NCBI RefSeq assembly: GCF_024171865.1
Contig: NZ_JAMTCN010000018.1
Span: forward strand, 56,312-120,311
DNA length: 64,000 nt
Direction of reading: 5' to 3'
Origin: Prauserella aidingensis
GTDB taxonomy: Bacteria; Actinomycetota; Actinomycetes; Mycobacteriales; Pseudonocardiaceae
Part shown: positions 1-10,723 of the stretch, one piece after another
Layout: each line of letters begins with the position of its first letter
Numbering within the stretch: position 1 is the stretch's first letter
Made by a program: the position numbers and the translations under genes
The notes under the pieces: model-generated
What the model saw: the letters and a program-made list of their open reading frames with translations, nothing else
The model's database searches: none
What the model was told of the DNA's origin: nothing

Positions 1-874
1 CGACGGCCGCGGTCAGCGCGGGCAGCAGTGCGTCGGCGACGGCCGAGCACACCACGGCCCGCCGCACCGCCTCCGGCCGCATCCCGCCCTGGCGGGTGGC
101 GGCGACGGCGATGCGCTCGGCGGCGTCGTCGACGTCGGCGTTCGGGAGGCCGGTGACGACCACGGCGGCACCCCGTGACGGGGTCGTGGTGTCGATCCGC
201 ACCAGGTCGCCTGCCTCCGGCTCGTCGCCCGGCAGCACGGAGAACGCGCCCTCGGGCAGGCCGACCTCGCCCAGCGCCTCGCCGAGCGCCAGCGCGGACA
301 ACGGTGTCGCGGTGCCTGCGGCCACGATCACCGGCGTGCCCACGGCGAGTGCGGCGGCCACCGCGTGCGCGGCGCTGCGCAGCGGCGCCTCCGGTGACAC
401 CACGCCCAGCACCGGTCCCCGCGGGACGTCGTGGATCAGGGTCGTGACGCCGCCGTCGTTGCTGACCCGGCCGCCATGGGGGAGCGGGTTCCGTGCCGCG
501 TACCGCAGCACGGCGACGGCGTCGTCGACCTCGCGCTGTGCCCAGCGCAGCGGGATGCCGCTCTCGGCCGTGAGCAGTTCCGAGAGTTCCTCGTGGCGTG
601 CCTCGAGTTCGCCCGCGGCGATGTGCAGTGCGCTCGTGCGCAGCTGCTCGTCGTCGATCCGGCCGAGGCTCACGGCCGTCTCCACCGCGGTGGCGGCCTG
701 CTCCGGCGTGGCCACCGCGACGGTCGCCACCTCGGTGTCGTCGGCGGGGTGGGTCACCGCGGCGGTGTCGGGACTCGACTCCGCGCGCCCGGCGATCCAG
801 GCGTCGCGCGGCCGCGGGGTGTAGGCGTCGTCCTCGGTGTCGAACTCGAAATCCGGCGGGCCTGCTGTGGTCAT
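1..874 (-). CDS. Degenerate aldehyde dehydrogenase-family protein, 3' part outside the window
   Basis: The reading frame is open to the left edge, so only the first 291 residues are visible; it starts at an ATG (874) and is divergent from guaA. Residues 155-216 follow the ALDH Rossmann region, ending in [12 protein letters not shown]. Functional positions look lost: the cofactor Lys of the usual VVLKPSE stretch is Ala ([10 protein letters not shown], about 183-191), the FTGS segment between VLPG and the ELGG region is missing (about 30 residues shorter than normal), ELGGKSP is replaced by PSRGAAVV, and the catalytic Cys of the GQxC motif appears as GGMRP (about 263-267). I read it as an ALDH-fold protein without dehydrogenase activity. 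The unseen C-terminal half could change this view. Confidence 0.7.
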   Translation of the reverse strand, partial: MTTAGPPDFEFDTEDDAYTPRPRDAWIAGRAESSPDTAAVTHPADDTEVATVAVATPEQAATAVETAVSLGRIDDEQLRTSALHIAAGELEARHEELSELLTAESGIPLRWAQREVDDAVAVLRYAARNPLPHGGRVSNDGGVTTLIHDVPRGPVLGVVSPEAPLRSAAHAVAAALAVGTPVIVAAGTATPLSALALGEALGEVGLPEGAFSVLPGDEPEAGDLVRIDTTTPSRGAAVVVTGLPNADVDDAAERIAVAATRQGGMRPEAVRRAVVCSAVADALLPALTAAV

Positions 875-1017
875 GGGCGCACCTTATGTGGGCCCGCTCA
901 CCCGCCGTCACACCCGCCGTGACGTGGGGCCGCACGCGGCCCACCTGGCGGCGAGCGCCGTCGGCTCACCTGCGACGATGGGAGCCGGTCGAATGTCGCA
1001 GCGAGGAGGTCCCGCTC

Positions 1018-2595
<1,578 letters not shown>

Positions 2596-2614
2596 CGCGC
2601 GAGACGAACCGGGG

Positions 2615-3403
2615 GTGACGGGCGTGTGGATCGCAGGCGCGATTCTGATCGTGGCGGGTGTGGCCGCATTCTTCTTCATGCAGCACACCAAGAAGGAGCT
2701 GCACGCGATGATCGGCACGGAGACGCTGTCGATCCCCGAGCTGGAGGCCGAGCGAACGGCCTCCGACGACCTCGGTGCGAAGGGCTCGTTCCGTAAGATC
2801 ACCGAGGTCGTCGGCGCGGCGCACCCGCGGCCCGAGGGCGTGCTGACGGCGGAACTGTCCAAGCAGGAATGCGTCTGGTACCGCTACACCGTCGAGCGCG
2901 AGTACGAGCACGTCGAGTACCGCGACGGCGACCGGCGCACGCGCAGGCGCACCGAGAAGATGGCCGACCACTCGTCCAACGCGGGCTTCGCCGTGATCGA
3001 CGAGGCGGGCCGCACGATCGGCGTCGACCCGGGCGGTGAGCGGCCCGACAAGCCCGAACAGGTCATCGACCGGTTCGAGCCGCACGAGGGCGGCCGCGGC
3101 AGCGTCGAACTGTTCGGGATCACACTGCCCAGCTTCGGCGGCGGCAACCGGACGATCGGCTACAAGTACAAGGAATGGATCGTCCGACCCGGTCAGCGGC
3201 TGTACATCCTCGGCGAGGTGCACGACAAGATCGGCCCACTGGTCATCGGCAAGCCGTCCGAGGACGGGCATTTCATCATCTCGACCCGATCCGAGTCCGA
3301 GCTCCGCAAGTCCCGCGAGACGCAGCACAAACTGCTGGCGCTCGGCACGGTCGCCGGCGTCGTCATCGGCCTCGGACTCCTCGTCGCGGGGATCGTCGCC
3401 TAG
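2615..3403 (+). CDS. GIDE-domain membrane protein
   Basis: Protein of 262 residues with a membrane segment at each end (about 4-21 and 243-260) and a central domain resembling the GIDE domain shared with mitochondrial E3 ligase MUL1, without a RING finger. The domain runs from KQECVWYRYTVE (about 89) through FAVIDEAGRTIGVDPGG to YKYKEWIVRPGQRLYILGEV. In MUL1 this region lies on the intermembrane side; the bacterial role is unknown. It starts with GTG 19 nt after guaA and probably shares its transcript; a second GTG lies 9 nt downstream. The name 'E3 ligase' sometimes given to such bacterial proteins is not supported, since no RING is present. Confidence 0.8.
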   Translation: MTGVWIAGAILIVAGVAAFFFMQHTKKELHAMIGTETLSIPELEAERTASDDLGAKGSFRKITEVVGAAHPRPEGVLTAELSKQECVWYRYTVEREYEHVEYRDGDRRTRRRTEKMADHSSNAGFAVIDEAGRTIGVDPGGERPDKPEQVIDRFEPHEGGRGSVELFGITLPSFGGGNRTIGYKYKEWIVRPGQRLYILGEVHDKIGPLVIGKPSEDGHFIISTRSESELRKSRETQHKLLALGTVAGVVIGLGLLVAGIVA

Positions 3404-3427
3404 CGACCGCCGCGCCCCACTCCTCAC

Positions 3428-3471
3428 GCCGTGGCCACACCGGAGACGCTCCGATGTGGCCACGGCTTTTT
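3428..3471 (+). terminator. Rho-independent terminator after the guaA-GIDE pair
   Basis: A long stem formed by GCCGTGGCCACA and TGTGGCCACGGC, extended by CGGAG/CTCCG around one mismatched pair, with a 3-nt loop and TTTTT directly after it. It ends the transcript 25 nt beyond the GIDE-domain gene. Confidence 0.9.
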
Positions 3472-3588
3472 CGCGCCATGCCACCGCCGCAGGGGCACCG
3501 GCAGCGCAGGGTGAACCGGAAATCGGTGTCGACGGTCGCGCGGTGTCGGTCGACAACGGCCTGACAGCACGCAGCGTCGACCGCGTGA

Positions 3589-5310
<1,722 letters not shown>

Positions 5311-5316
5311 TGACTT

Positions 5317-5355
5317 GCTCTGGGCCGATGTGTGAGGAGCGCATCGGCCCAGAGC
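5317..5355. terminator. Bidirectional terminator hairpin between convergent genes
   Basis: A perfect 14-bp stem (GCTCTGGGCCGATG with CATCGGCCCAGAGC) and an 11-nt loop fills the gap between the stop of rox and the stop of the minus-strand membrane gene. There is no T-tract on either side, so termination is inferred from position and stability. Confidence 0.7.
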
Positions 5356-5356
5356 G

Positions 5357-5593
5357 TCAGCGGTCCTTGCGCAGCGACGCGGCCAGCATGACCACGCCGA
5401 CCACCACGGCGATGCCCGCGACGACCCAGCGCGGGTCGACATGCCCGATCCACACCGGACCGTCGAAGAACACGTAGCCGGCACCGCCGAGGGCGGCCAG
5501 TCCGGCGAGGAGCGACAGCGGGTCGAACCGGTGCCGGTCGCGGGGGTCCGCGGCCGGATCGGGCGTGTGCTCGAACGGATTCTGCTCAGCCAT
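5357..5593 (-). CDS. Small two-helix membrane protein coupled to the PspC gene
   Basis: A 78-residue protein with a polar N-terminus and two hydrophobic segments (about 25-43 and 57-73). Its ATG overlaps the end of the upstream PspC-domain gene by 8 nt, so translation is probably coupled and it likely acts in the same envelope-stress module. I do not recognise a named family. Confidence 0.75.
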   Translation of the reverse strand: MAEQNPFEHTPDPAADPRDRHRFDPLSLLAGLAALGGAGYVFFDGPVWIGHVDPRWVVAGIAVVVGVVMLAASLRKDR

Positions 5594-6860
5594 CGCGCCG
5601 CACCTCCACGTTGCCGATACCGGCGTCGAGCCTCAGGTGGAACCGCTGCCCGCCTTCGTCCGTCCCGGTGTCGCCGGCACCGCTGTTGTTGTCGCCACTG
5701 TTGGTCACGTTCACGCCGGTCATGCCGCTCTGCGACTTGTCCAAGCACGTGGCCGTGCCGGTGCGGGCCTTGCAGTCGTAGGTCACGTCGGCGTCGCGGG
5801 GCACGGTGAACGTGATGTCGCCGGTGCCGACCCGGGCCTCGACGGAGATCGGACTACCAGTGTCGGGCAGTTCGGTGAGGTCCACGTCGATCGAGCCCGC
5901 CGTGAGTTCGTAGGTGTCGAGCTGGTGCGCGTGCTGGGGCGTGTCGCGGATCTCGCCGAGTCCGCCCGGGTAGCCGCCCGGAGGTAACGCGCTCGTCAGC
6001 GCGGCGACCAGGGCCGTCGGCAGAGCGAACCAGATCAGGCCGCGTGCCCCTCCCGTGAACGCGCCGACCAGCAGCCCGCCCGCCAGCACGGCCAGCGTCG
6101 CCGCGGCCACCTCGGAGACGCCCCACACCGGGCCGAGGAGGGTCGCCGTCACACCTGCGGTGATCACCGCCAGCGCCAGTGTCACGAGCGTGACCCTGGA
6201 GACGCAGCGACGCCTGGACGAGTGTTCTCGCGCGGGTCGTTCCGGTTCCTCGGGCGGCGGCGCGGGAACCGGCGTCGACGCATCGGCCAGGTGCCAGCCG
6301 AGCGGGTTCGCGCCCAGGGCGTCCCAGTCGGCGGTGGCCGTGTCGACCCGGGTGCCGGACTGCGGCGCCGTCGCGCCCGCCGTCCGGGAAGCGGGCCGGT
6401 TGAGGTGCCCTCGCCCGCGGTGCATCAGGTACAGCGCGGTGACGACGAGCGCCAGGCCGACGATGCCGCCGCCGTCCAGCCACGTGCCGCCGAACGCTAG
6501 TCCGAACGCGGGGAAGCACGCCGCGCACAGCAGCAGTGTCAGGCCTTTCGACGTCCCGCTGGCGCCGTGGCCGAGGAGCCCCTCGAATGCGGACACCTCG
6601 TCGTCGGCGGCCGGGAGGAACAGCCAGCCCAGCAGGTACACCGCCGGTCCGACGCCGCCGAAGAACGTCAGGGCGACGAGCGCCACCCGGATGACGATCG
6701 GGTCGATGCCGTACCGCAGGCCGACTCCCGCGGCCACGCCCGCGACCTTGCGTCCCTGCGCGGGGCGGCGGGGTCTGCTCGCCCAGAAGTCCTTGACCGT
6801 CGCCTCGAACCCGTCGAGATGCCGGGTCGCGCCGCTCGTGCTGTTCATGACGTCGAGCAT
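5586..6860 (-). CDS. PspC/LiaF-like envelope stress membrane protein
   Basis: A 424-residue protein. Residues about 30-90 form a PspC domain (RKVAGVAAGVGLRYGIDPIVIRVALVAL...), followed by several membrane helices and a C-terminal beta-rich part (DLTELPDTGSPISVEARVGTGDITFTVP) like the LiaF/YvqF C-terminal domain. Such proteins sense or relay envelope damage to a partner histidine kinase. The divergent gene at 7012 encodes exactly such a kinase, which itself has a PspC domain. The start at 6860 or the in-frame ATG at 6848 are both possible; neither has a clear ribosome site. A 19-bp operator candidate lies at 6883-6901. Confidence 0.85.
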   Translation of the reverse strand: MLDVMNSTSGATRHLDGFEATVKDFWASRPRRPAQGRKVAGVAAGVGLRYGIDPIVIRVALVALTFFGGVGPAVYLLGWLFLPAADDEVSAFEGLLGHGASGTSKGLTLLLCAACFPAFGLAFGGTWLDGGGIVGLALVVTALYLMHRGRGHLNRPASRTAGATAPQSGTRVDTATADWDALGANPLGWHLADASTPVPAPPPEEPERPAREHSSRRRCVSRVTLVTLALAVITAGVTATLLGPVWGVSEVAAATLAVLAGGLLVGAFTGGARGLIWFALPTALVAALTSALPPGGYPGGLGEIRDTPQHAHQLDTYELTAGSIDVDLTELPDTGSPISVEARVGTGDITFTVPRDADVTYDCKARTGTATCLDKSQSGMTGVNVTNSGDNNSGAGDTGTDEGGQRFHLRLDAGIGNVEVRRDG

Positions 6861-6882
6861 GCGCCCCGCGGTGGCCCCGGCA

Positions 6883-6901
6883 CATCGGGGAGCACCCTGA
6901 A
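6883..6901 (-). promoter_or_regulatory. Operator candidate, copy facing the PspC/LiaF-like gene
   Basis: Read on the minus strand this is TTCAGGG-TGCT-CCCCGATG. It matches the copy at 6962-6980 at every position of the pattern TTCAGGG-N4-CCCYGATG and lies 22 nt before the minus-strand start, where an activator or autoregulatory site would sit. Confidence 0.65.
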
Positions 6902-6961
6902 ACCGTCCCCGAGGGCCACCGGCGGGCCCCGGCGCCGACGAGGACCGTCTCCGGGCCGTGC

Positions 6962-6980
6962 TTCAGGGGTTTCCCTGATG
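6962..6980 (+). promoter_or_regulatory. Operator candidate, copy facing the histidine kinase gene
   Basis: TTCAGGG-GTTT-CCCTGATG contains a perfect TCAGGG/CCCTGA inverted repeat and is the divergent twin of the site at 6883-6901. The likely ligand is the NarL-type regulator encoded at 8772, since LuxR-type helix-turn-helix proteins bind inverted repeats of this size. Confidence 0.65.
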
Positions 6981-7011
6981 ATTCCGGTCGCCATCTCTGT
7001 GACGATGGACG

Positions 7012-8775
7012 GTGACCATGGATGACGTGCAGGAACAGGGCGCGCAGGAACAGGGCGCGCAGGAACAGGGCGCAGCAGGGCGTCCGGCGGACACGCGACC
7101 CCGGGACGGGGCCGCCGCGCCGGACGCCGGCACCCACGCGTCCGGGGGCGGTGCGCAGGCCCACGGCGCGGTTCCGGCCGCTCCGGTGACCGCCGGCGCA
7201 GGCCGGCTGTCCGACGGCGACTCCGCCGACGGTCACCCGGCGCAACCGAAGATGTACCGCAGGCGTGGTGGGCGTGCGCTCGCCGGTGTGGCGGGCGGGC
7301 TCGCCGATCACCTCGGCGTCAAGGTCCTGTGGGTGCGGATCGCGTTCGCCGTGCTCGCGGGCCTGGGTGGACTGGGCGTGCTGACGTACGGCCTGCTGTG
7401 GGCGTTCGTGCCGCAGGAACGCAGGGACACGTCCCGTGCCGAGCTGTCCGGACGGCAGCGGCAACAGGCCTACGGGCTGATCGCGCTCGGTGTCGGGCTC
7501 ACCGTCGTCGGCGGTGTGCTGAGCGGCGTGCTCACCGGCTGGGCGGGACTGCCCGTGGCGGTGGTGCTCGTCGGTGTGGCCGTCGTCTGGCGGGAGGCCG
7601 ACGAGACGCAACGTCGCCGCTGGCGCAAGGGTGCGAGGTCCGGTGTCGCCGGGGTCGTGTTCGGCGGCGGGGGCGTGTCGGCGACGGTCCGGGTACTGGC
7701 GGGTGTCGTCCTGGTCGTGGCGGGCATCGGCCTGATCGTGCTGCGCGGCAGCGGACTGGCCCAGTTGCAGTTCGCCGTCGTCGCCGTGCTCGCGACGCTC
7801 ATCGGCGTGGCGCTGCTGACGGTGCCGTTCTGGCTCCGGCTGGTGCGCGACCTCGGCGACGAACGCCGCGCGCGCATCCGTACCGAGGAACGCGCCGAGA
7901 TCGCCGCCCACCTGCACGACTCCGTACTGCAAACGCTTGCGCTCATCCAGAAGCGCTCCGACCATCCGCGTGAGGTGACCCGGCTGGCGCGCGGTCAGGA
8001 ACGGCAGTTGCGTGCGTGGCTCTACGGCCCGAACGGCTACGGCACCCCGAACCGCGACGCCGGGGCTCCCGGATCCGACGGCCCGGGCGAGGCGGAGTCG
8101 GCGCCGGCGACGTTGGCGCAGGCCGTGGCGGAGGCGTGCGGCCAGGTCGAGGACACGTTCGCCATCTCGGTGCAGCAGGTCGTGGTCGGGGACGTCGAAC
8201 TCGACGACGGCCTCGTCGCGCTCGTCCAGGCGGCGCGCGAGGCCATCGTGAACGCCGCCAAGCACGCGGGGGTCGACGAGGTCAGCGTCTACGCCGAGGT
8301 CGAGCCCACGGCCGTGACGGCGTTCGTCCGCGACCGCGGGGCCGGGTTCGACCCCGACGCCGTACCCGACGACCGCCACGGGCTGTCCGACTCGATCCGG
8401 GGCAGGATGGAACGCGGCGGCGGCAGCTGCCGGGTGCGCACCGCGCCCGGCGAGGGCACCGAGATCCAGCTCGAAATGCCCCGTGCAGCCGGTACCGCGG
8501 GCGGGAAGGACACCGGCGCCGGGGACAACGGCGGCGGGGACACCGGCGGCGGGGACACCGGCGGCGGAGACACCGGCGGCGGAGACACCGGCGGCGGAGT
8601 CGACGACACCGGCGGCCGCGGAACCGGAGACGACAGCCGCGGAACCGGAGACGACAGCGGCAGGAACGGCGGCGGAGGCCGCGCAGCCGAGGACGGCGGC
8701 AGGGGCGGCGACGAGCGAGGCTCGACGTCCGGCCGCGCGACACACGATCGAGCAGCACAGGGGGCAGCATCATGA
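7012..8775 (+). CDS. PspC-domain sensor histidine kinase (NarL/LiaS type)
   Basis: A 587-residue membrane kinase. A low-complexity N-terminus with three EQGAQ repeats leads to a PspC domain (about 80-130: MYRRRGGRALAGVAGGLADH), several membrane helices up to about 280, a HisKA_3 dimerisation helix with the phospho-acceptor in HLHDSVLQ (His302), and an HATPase domain with N-box EAIVNAAKHAG and DRGAGFD. The last 100 residues are a Gly/Asp/Thr repeat tail. The start is GTG 7012, with ATG 7018 as alternative. It overlaps the response-regulator gene by 4 nt (ATGA), and it probably monitors envelope stress with the divergent PspC/LiaF-like protein. Confidence 0.92.
   Translation: MTMDDVQEQGAQEQGAQEQGAAGRPADTRPRDGAAAPDAGTHASGGGAQAHGAVPAAPVTAGAGRLSDGDSADGHPAQPKMYRRRGGRALAGVAGGLADHLGVKVLWVRIAFAVLAGLGGLGVLTYGLLWAFVPQERRDTSRAELSGRQRQQAYGLIALGVGLTVVGGVLSGVLTGWAGLPVAVVLVGVAVVWREADETQRRRWRKGARSGVAGVVFGGGGVSATVRVLAGVVLVVAGIGLIVLRGSGLAQLQFAVVAVLATLIGVALLTVPFWLRLVRDLGDERRARIRTEERAEIAAHLHDSVLQTLALIQKRSDHPREVTRLARGQERQLRAWLYGPNGYGTPNRDAGAPGSDGPGEAESAPATLAQAVAEACGQVEDTFAISVQQVVVGDVELDDGLVALVQAAREAIVNAAKHAGVDEVSVYAEVEPTAVTAFVRDRGAGFDPDAVPDDRHGLSDSIRGRMERGGGSCRVRTAPGEGTEIQLEMPRAAGTAGGKDTGAGDNGGGDTGGGDTGGGDTGGGDTGGGVDDTGGRGTGDDSRGTGDDSGRNGGGGRAAEDGGRGGDERGSTSGRATHDRAAQGAAS
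7030..7074 (+). repeat. Three in-frame 15-bp tandem repeats in the kinase N-terminus
   Basis: The unit CAGGAACAGGGCGCG occurs three times (the last with slight change) and encodes QEQGA. Being 15 bp, copy-number change would keep the frame. Confidence 0.9.
8530..8589 (+). repeat. Four in-frame 15-bp tandem repeats in the kinase C-terminal tail
   Basis: The unit GGCGGCGGRGACACC is repeated four times and encodes GGGDT; a degenerate copy precedes it and a second short repeat (CGCGGAACCGGAGACGACAG) follows near 8637. The repeats lie after the ATPase domain. Confidence 0.9.
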
Positions 8776-9530
8776 CGACCGACGACCCGGGCACCACCGA
8801 CGGCATCGACCACGCGGCAGGCGCCACCGCGGACGCGGACTCGTCCGGCGGCCACGAGGCGCAGGCGGAGATGTCGGACAGGCCGGTGACGGTGTTCCTC
8901 GTCGACGACCACGCCCTGTTCCGCGCCGGTGCGAAGGCTGAGCTGCAGTCGATCAGCGACGAGATCCGCATCGTCGGCGAGGCGGGGTCGGTCGGCGAGG
9001 CGGTCGCCGGCATCACGCGGATGCGGCCGCAGGTCGTGCTGCTGGACGTGCACATGCCCGACGGCGGCGGTGCCGAGGTGTTGCGGCGGCTGCGCGACGA
9101 GTTGCCGGAGGTGGTGTTCCTCGCGCTGTCGGTGTCCGACGCGGCCGAGGACGTCATCGCGGTCATCCGTGCCGGTGCGCGCGGCTACGTCACGAAGACC
9201 ATCTCGTCGGCCGAGCTGGTGCAGGCCATCGTGCGGGTGGCCGACGGCGACGCGGTGTTCTCGCCGAGGCTGGCGGGATTCGTGCTGGACGCGTTCGCCG
9301 AGCGGCCGGGTGCCGAGCCGATCAGCGATCCCGAGCTGGATCAGCTCACGCCGCGCGAACGGGACGTGCTGCGGCTCCTCGCGCGCGGCTACGCGTACAA
9401 GGAGATCGCCTCCGAGCTGTTCATCTCGGTGAAGACGGTCGAGACGCACGTGTCGAGTGTGCTGCGCAAGACCCAGCTGTCGAACCGCTACGAGCTCTCC
9501 CGCTGGGCGACGGACCGCCGCCTCGTGTGA
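8772..9530 (+). CDS. NarL-family response regulator
   Basis: A 252-residue regulator, start ATG 8772, overlapping the kinase stop by 4 nt. After a 35-residue acidic leader, the receiver domain has the acidic pair in FLVDDH (Asp45/Asp46), the phosphorylation site in LLDVHMP (Asp92), the TK pair in YVTKTIS, and a C-terminal LuxR-type helix-turn-helix (LTPRERDVLRLLARGYAYKEIA). An in-frame ATG at 8871 (MSDRPVT) could be an alternative start that removes the leader. It is the cognate partner of the upstream kinase and the expected ligand of the paired TTCAGGG-N4-CCCYGATG sites. Confidence 0.93.
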   Translation: MTTDDPGTTDGIDHAAGATADADSSGGHEAQAEMSDRPVTVFLVDDHALFRAGAKAELQSISDEIRIVGEAGSVGEAVAGITRMRPQVVLLDVHMPDGGGAEVLRRLRDELPEVVFLALSVSDAAEDVIAVIRAGARGYVTKTISSAELVQAIVRVADGDAVFSPRLAGFVLDAFAERPGAEPISDPELDQLTPRERDVLRLLARGYAYKEIASELFISVKTVETHVSSVLRKTQLSNRYELSRWATDRRLV

Positions 9531-9556
9531 GCGCGGCCCCGCCCCGTCGAGTCACC

Positions 9557-9698
9557 GCCCCCAAGGGCACCTCGGTTGCACTCAACGCCACGAATTTCCC
9601 CTCGCACCGCGGTGGTCCCGCGGCTCCGTGAACGGTGGCCGAGCAAGATCAAGGGAGCGATCGTCGCGTTCAACGCACCCAAGGTGCCCTTGGGGCAC
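9557..9698. repeat. REP-like element with two inverted arms
   Basis: The left arm (9557-9605) begins GCCCCCAAGGGCACC and continues as far as TCCCCTCGC. The right arm (about 9658-9698) is its inverted relative, read on the other strand as GTGCCCCAAGGGCACC. The centre of each arm is a perfect CCAAGG/CCTTGG palindrome or close to it. A third arm in the same family lies at 61774-61823. It sits in the 245-bp gap after the response-regulator gene and may also act as its terminator. I see no gene in this gap. Confidence 0.75.
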
Positions 9699-9775
9699 AA
9701 CCGTGCAGAGGGGCTTAAGCAGGGTTCAGAACTGTTCGCTTGTCCTCATTAGTTGTGGTGGGCGAAGCTTGACGT

Positions 9776-10714
9776 ATGCAGGTCGAGTCCCGGAAATCCG
9801 CCGTGTTGCCGTGGGTCGCCGCGCTGGCGGTCATGGTGTTGTGGGCGTCGTCGTTCGTGGTCATCCGGGGCGTCGGCGTGCATTTCTCGGCCGGTGCGAT
9901 GGCCTTGCTGCGCCTGATCGTGGCGTCCGCGGCGCTGGGGCTCGGTGCGCTGCTGTACCGGCCGCGCTGGCCCGGCACGCCCGCCGCGTGGGGCTGGATC
10001 CTGTTGTGGGGCGTGTCCTGGTTCGGCGTGTACACGGTCGTGCTGAACCTCGCCGAACAGCACATCGACGCGGGTACCGCGGCCATGCTCGTCAACCTCG
10101 CGCCGCTGCTGGTGGCGCTCGCCTCGGGCGTCCTGCTGGGTGAAGGTCTGCCCGCGCGGCTGTTCGTCGGCATCGGCGTGTCGATGGCGGGCATCGTCGT
10201 GATCACGCTCGCCACCACGACCGGCACGTTGACGGCCGCCGGCGTGGTGCTGTCACTGATCGCCGCGCTGTTGTACGCCGGGAGCGTGCTGCTGCAGAAG
10301 TGGCGGCTCACCGGCGGCGACTCGTACGCCGTCACGCTCGTCGGCATCGCAGGCGCGATGGTGGCGTGCACGCCGTTCTCCGGTGAGCTCGCCGACGACC
10401 TCTCGGCCGCGTCCCCGGCCTCGGTGCTGGCGGTGGTGTATCTGGGCCTGTTCCCGACCGCGCTGGCGTTCAACTTCTGGGGCTACGCGCTCAAGCACGT
10501 TCCCGCGGGAGTGCTCAGCTCGTCGTCCCTGGTCGTGCCCGCGCTCGTGGTGCTGCTGTCGTGGATCGCGCTCGCGGAGGTGCCGCCGTTGCTGGCGATC
10601 CTCGGCGGTGCGCTGTGCCTGACCGGGGCGGGCTTCTCGATCGTTCCCCACATTCGCGCGGCCCTCCGCAGGCCCGAACCGGTGGGCGAACCCGCACGGA
10701 CGCCGACGGGATGA
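9776..10714 (+). CDS. EamA-family (DMT superfamily) transporter
   Basis: A 312-residue integral membrane protein with about ten hydrophobic helices arranged as two EamA repeats. The first begins VLWASSFVVIRGVGVHFSAGAMALLR and the second near SLIAALLYAGSVLLQKW. The motif VPAGVLSSSSLVVPALVVLLSWIALAE is typical of the family's last helices. Members export metabolites or amino acids, but the substrate cannot be read from the sequence. It starts at ATG 9776 and ends only 9 nt from the convergent ClC gene. Confidence 0.9.
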   Translation: MQVESRKSAVLPWVAALAVMVLWASSFVVIRGVGVHFSAGAMALLRLIVASAALGLGALLYRPRWPGTPAAWGWILLWGVSWFGVYTVVLNLAEQHIDAGTAAMLVNLAPLLVALASGVLLGEGLPARLFVGIGVSMAGIVVITLATTTGTLTAAGVVLSLIAALLYAGSVLLQKWRLTGGDSYAVTLVGIAGAMVACTPFSGELADDLSAASPASVLAVVYLGLFPTALAFNFWGYALKHVPAGVLSSSSLVVPALVVLLSWIALAEVPPLLAILGGALCLTGAGFSIVPHIRAALRRPEPVGEPARTPTG

Positions 10715-10723
10715 CCGCAGGCG

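Noticed and set aside
8530..8589. Short regular repeats as a CRISPR array
   Set aside because: They are contiguous, in-frame coding repeats without spacers.
5854..8745. A minus-strand frame of 963 codons across the PspC genes
   Set aside because: It crosses two divergent real genes in wrong frames and has no recognisable domain.
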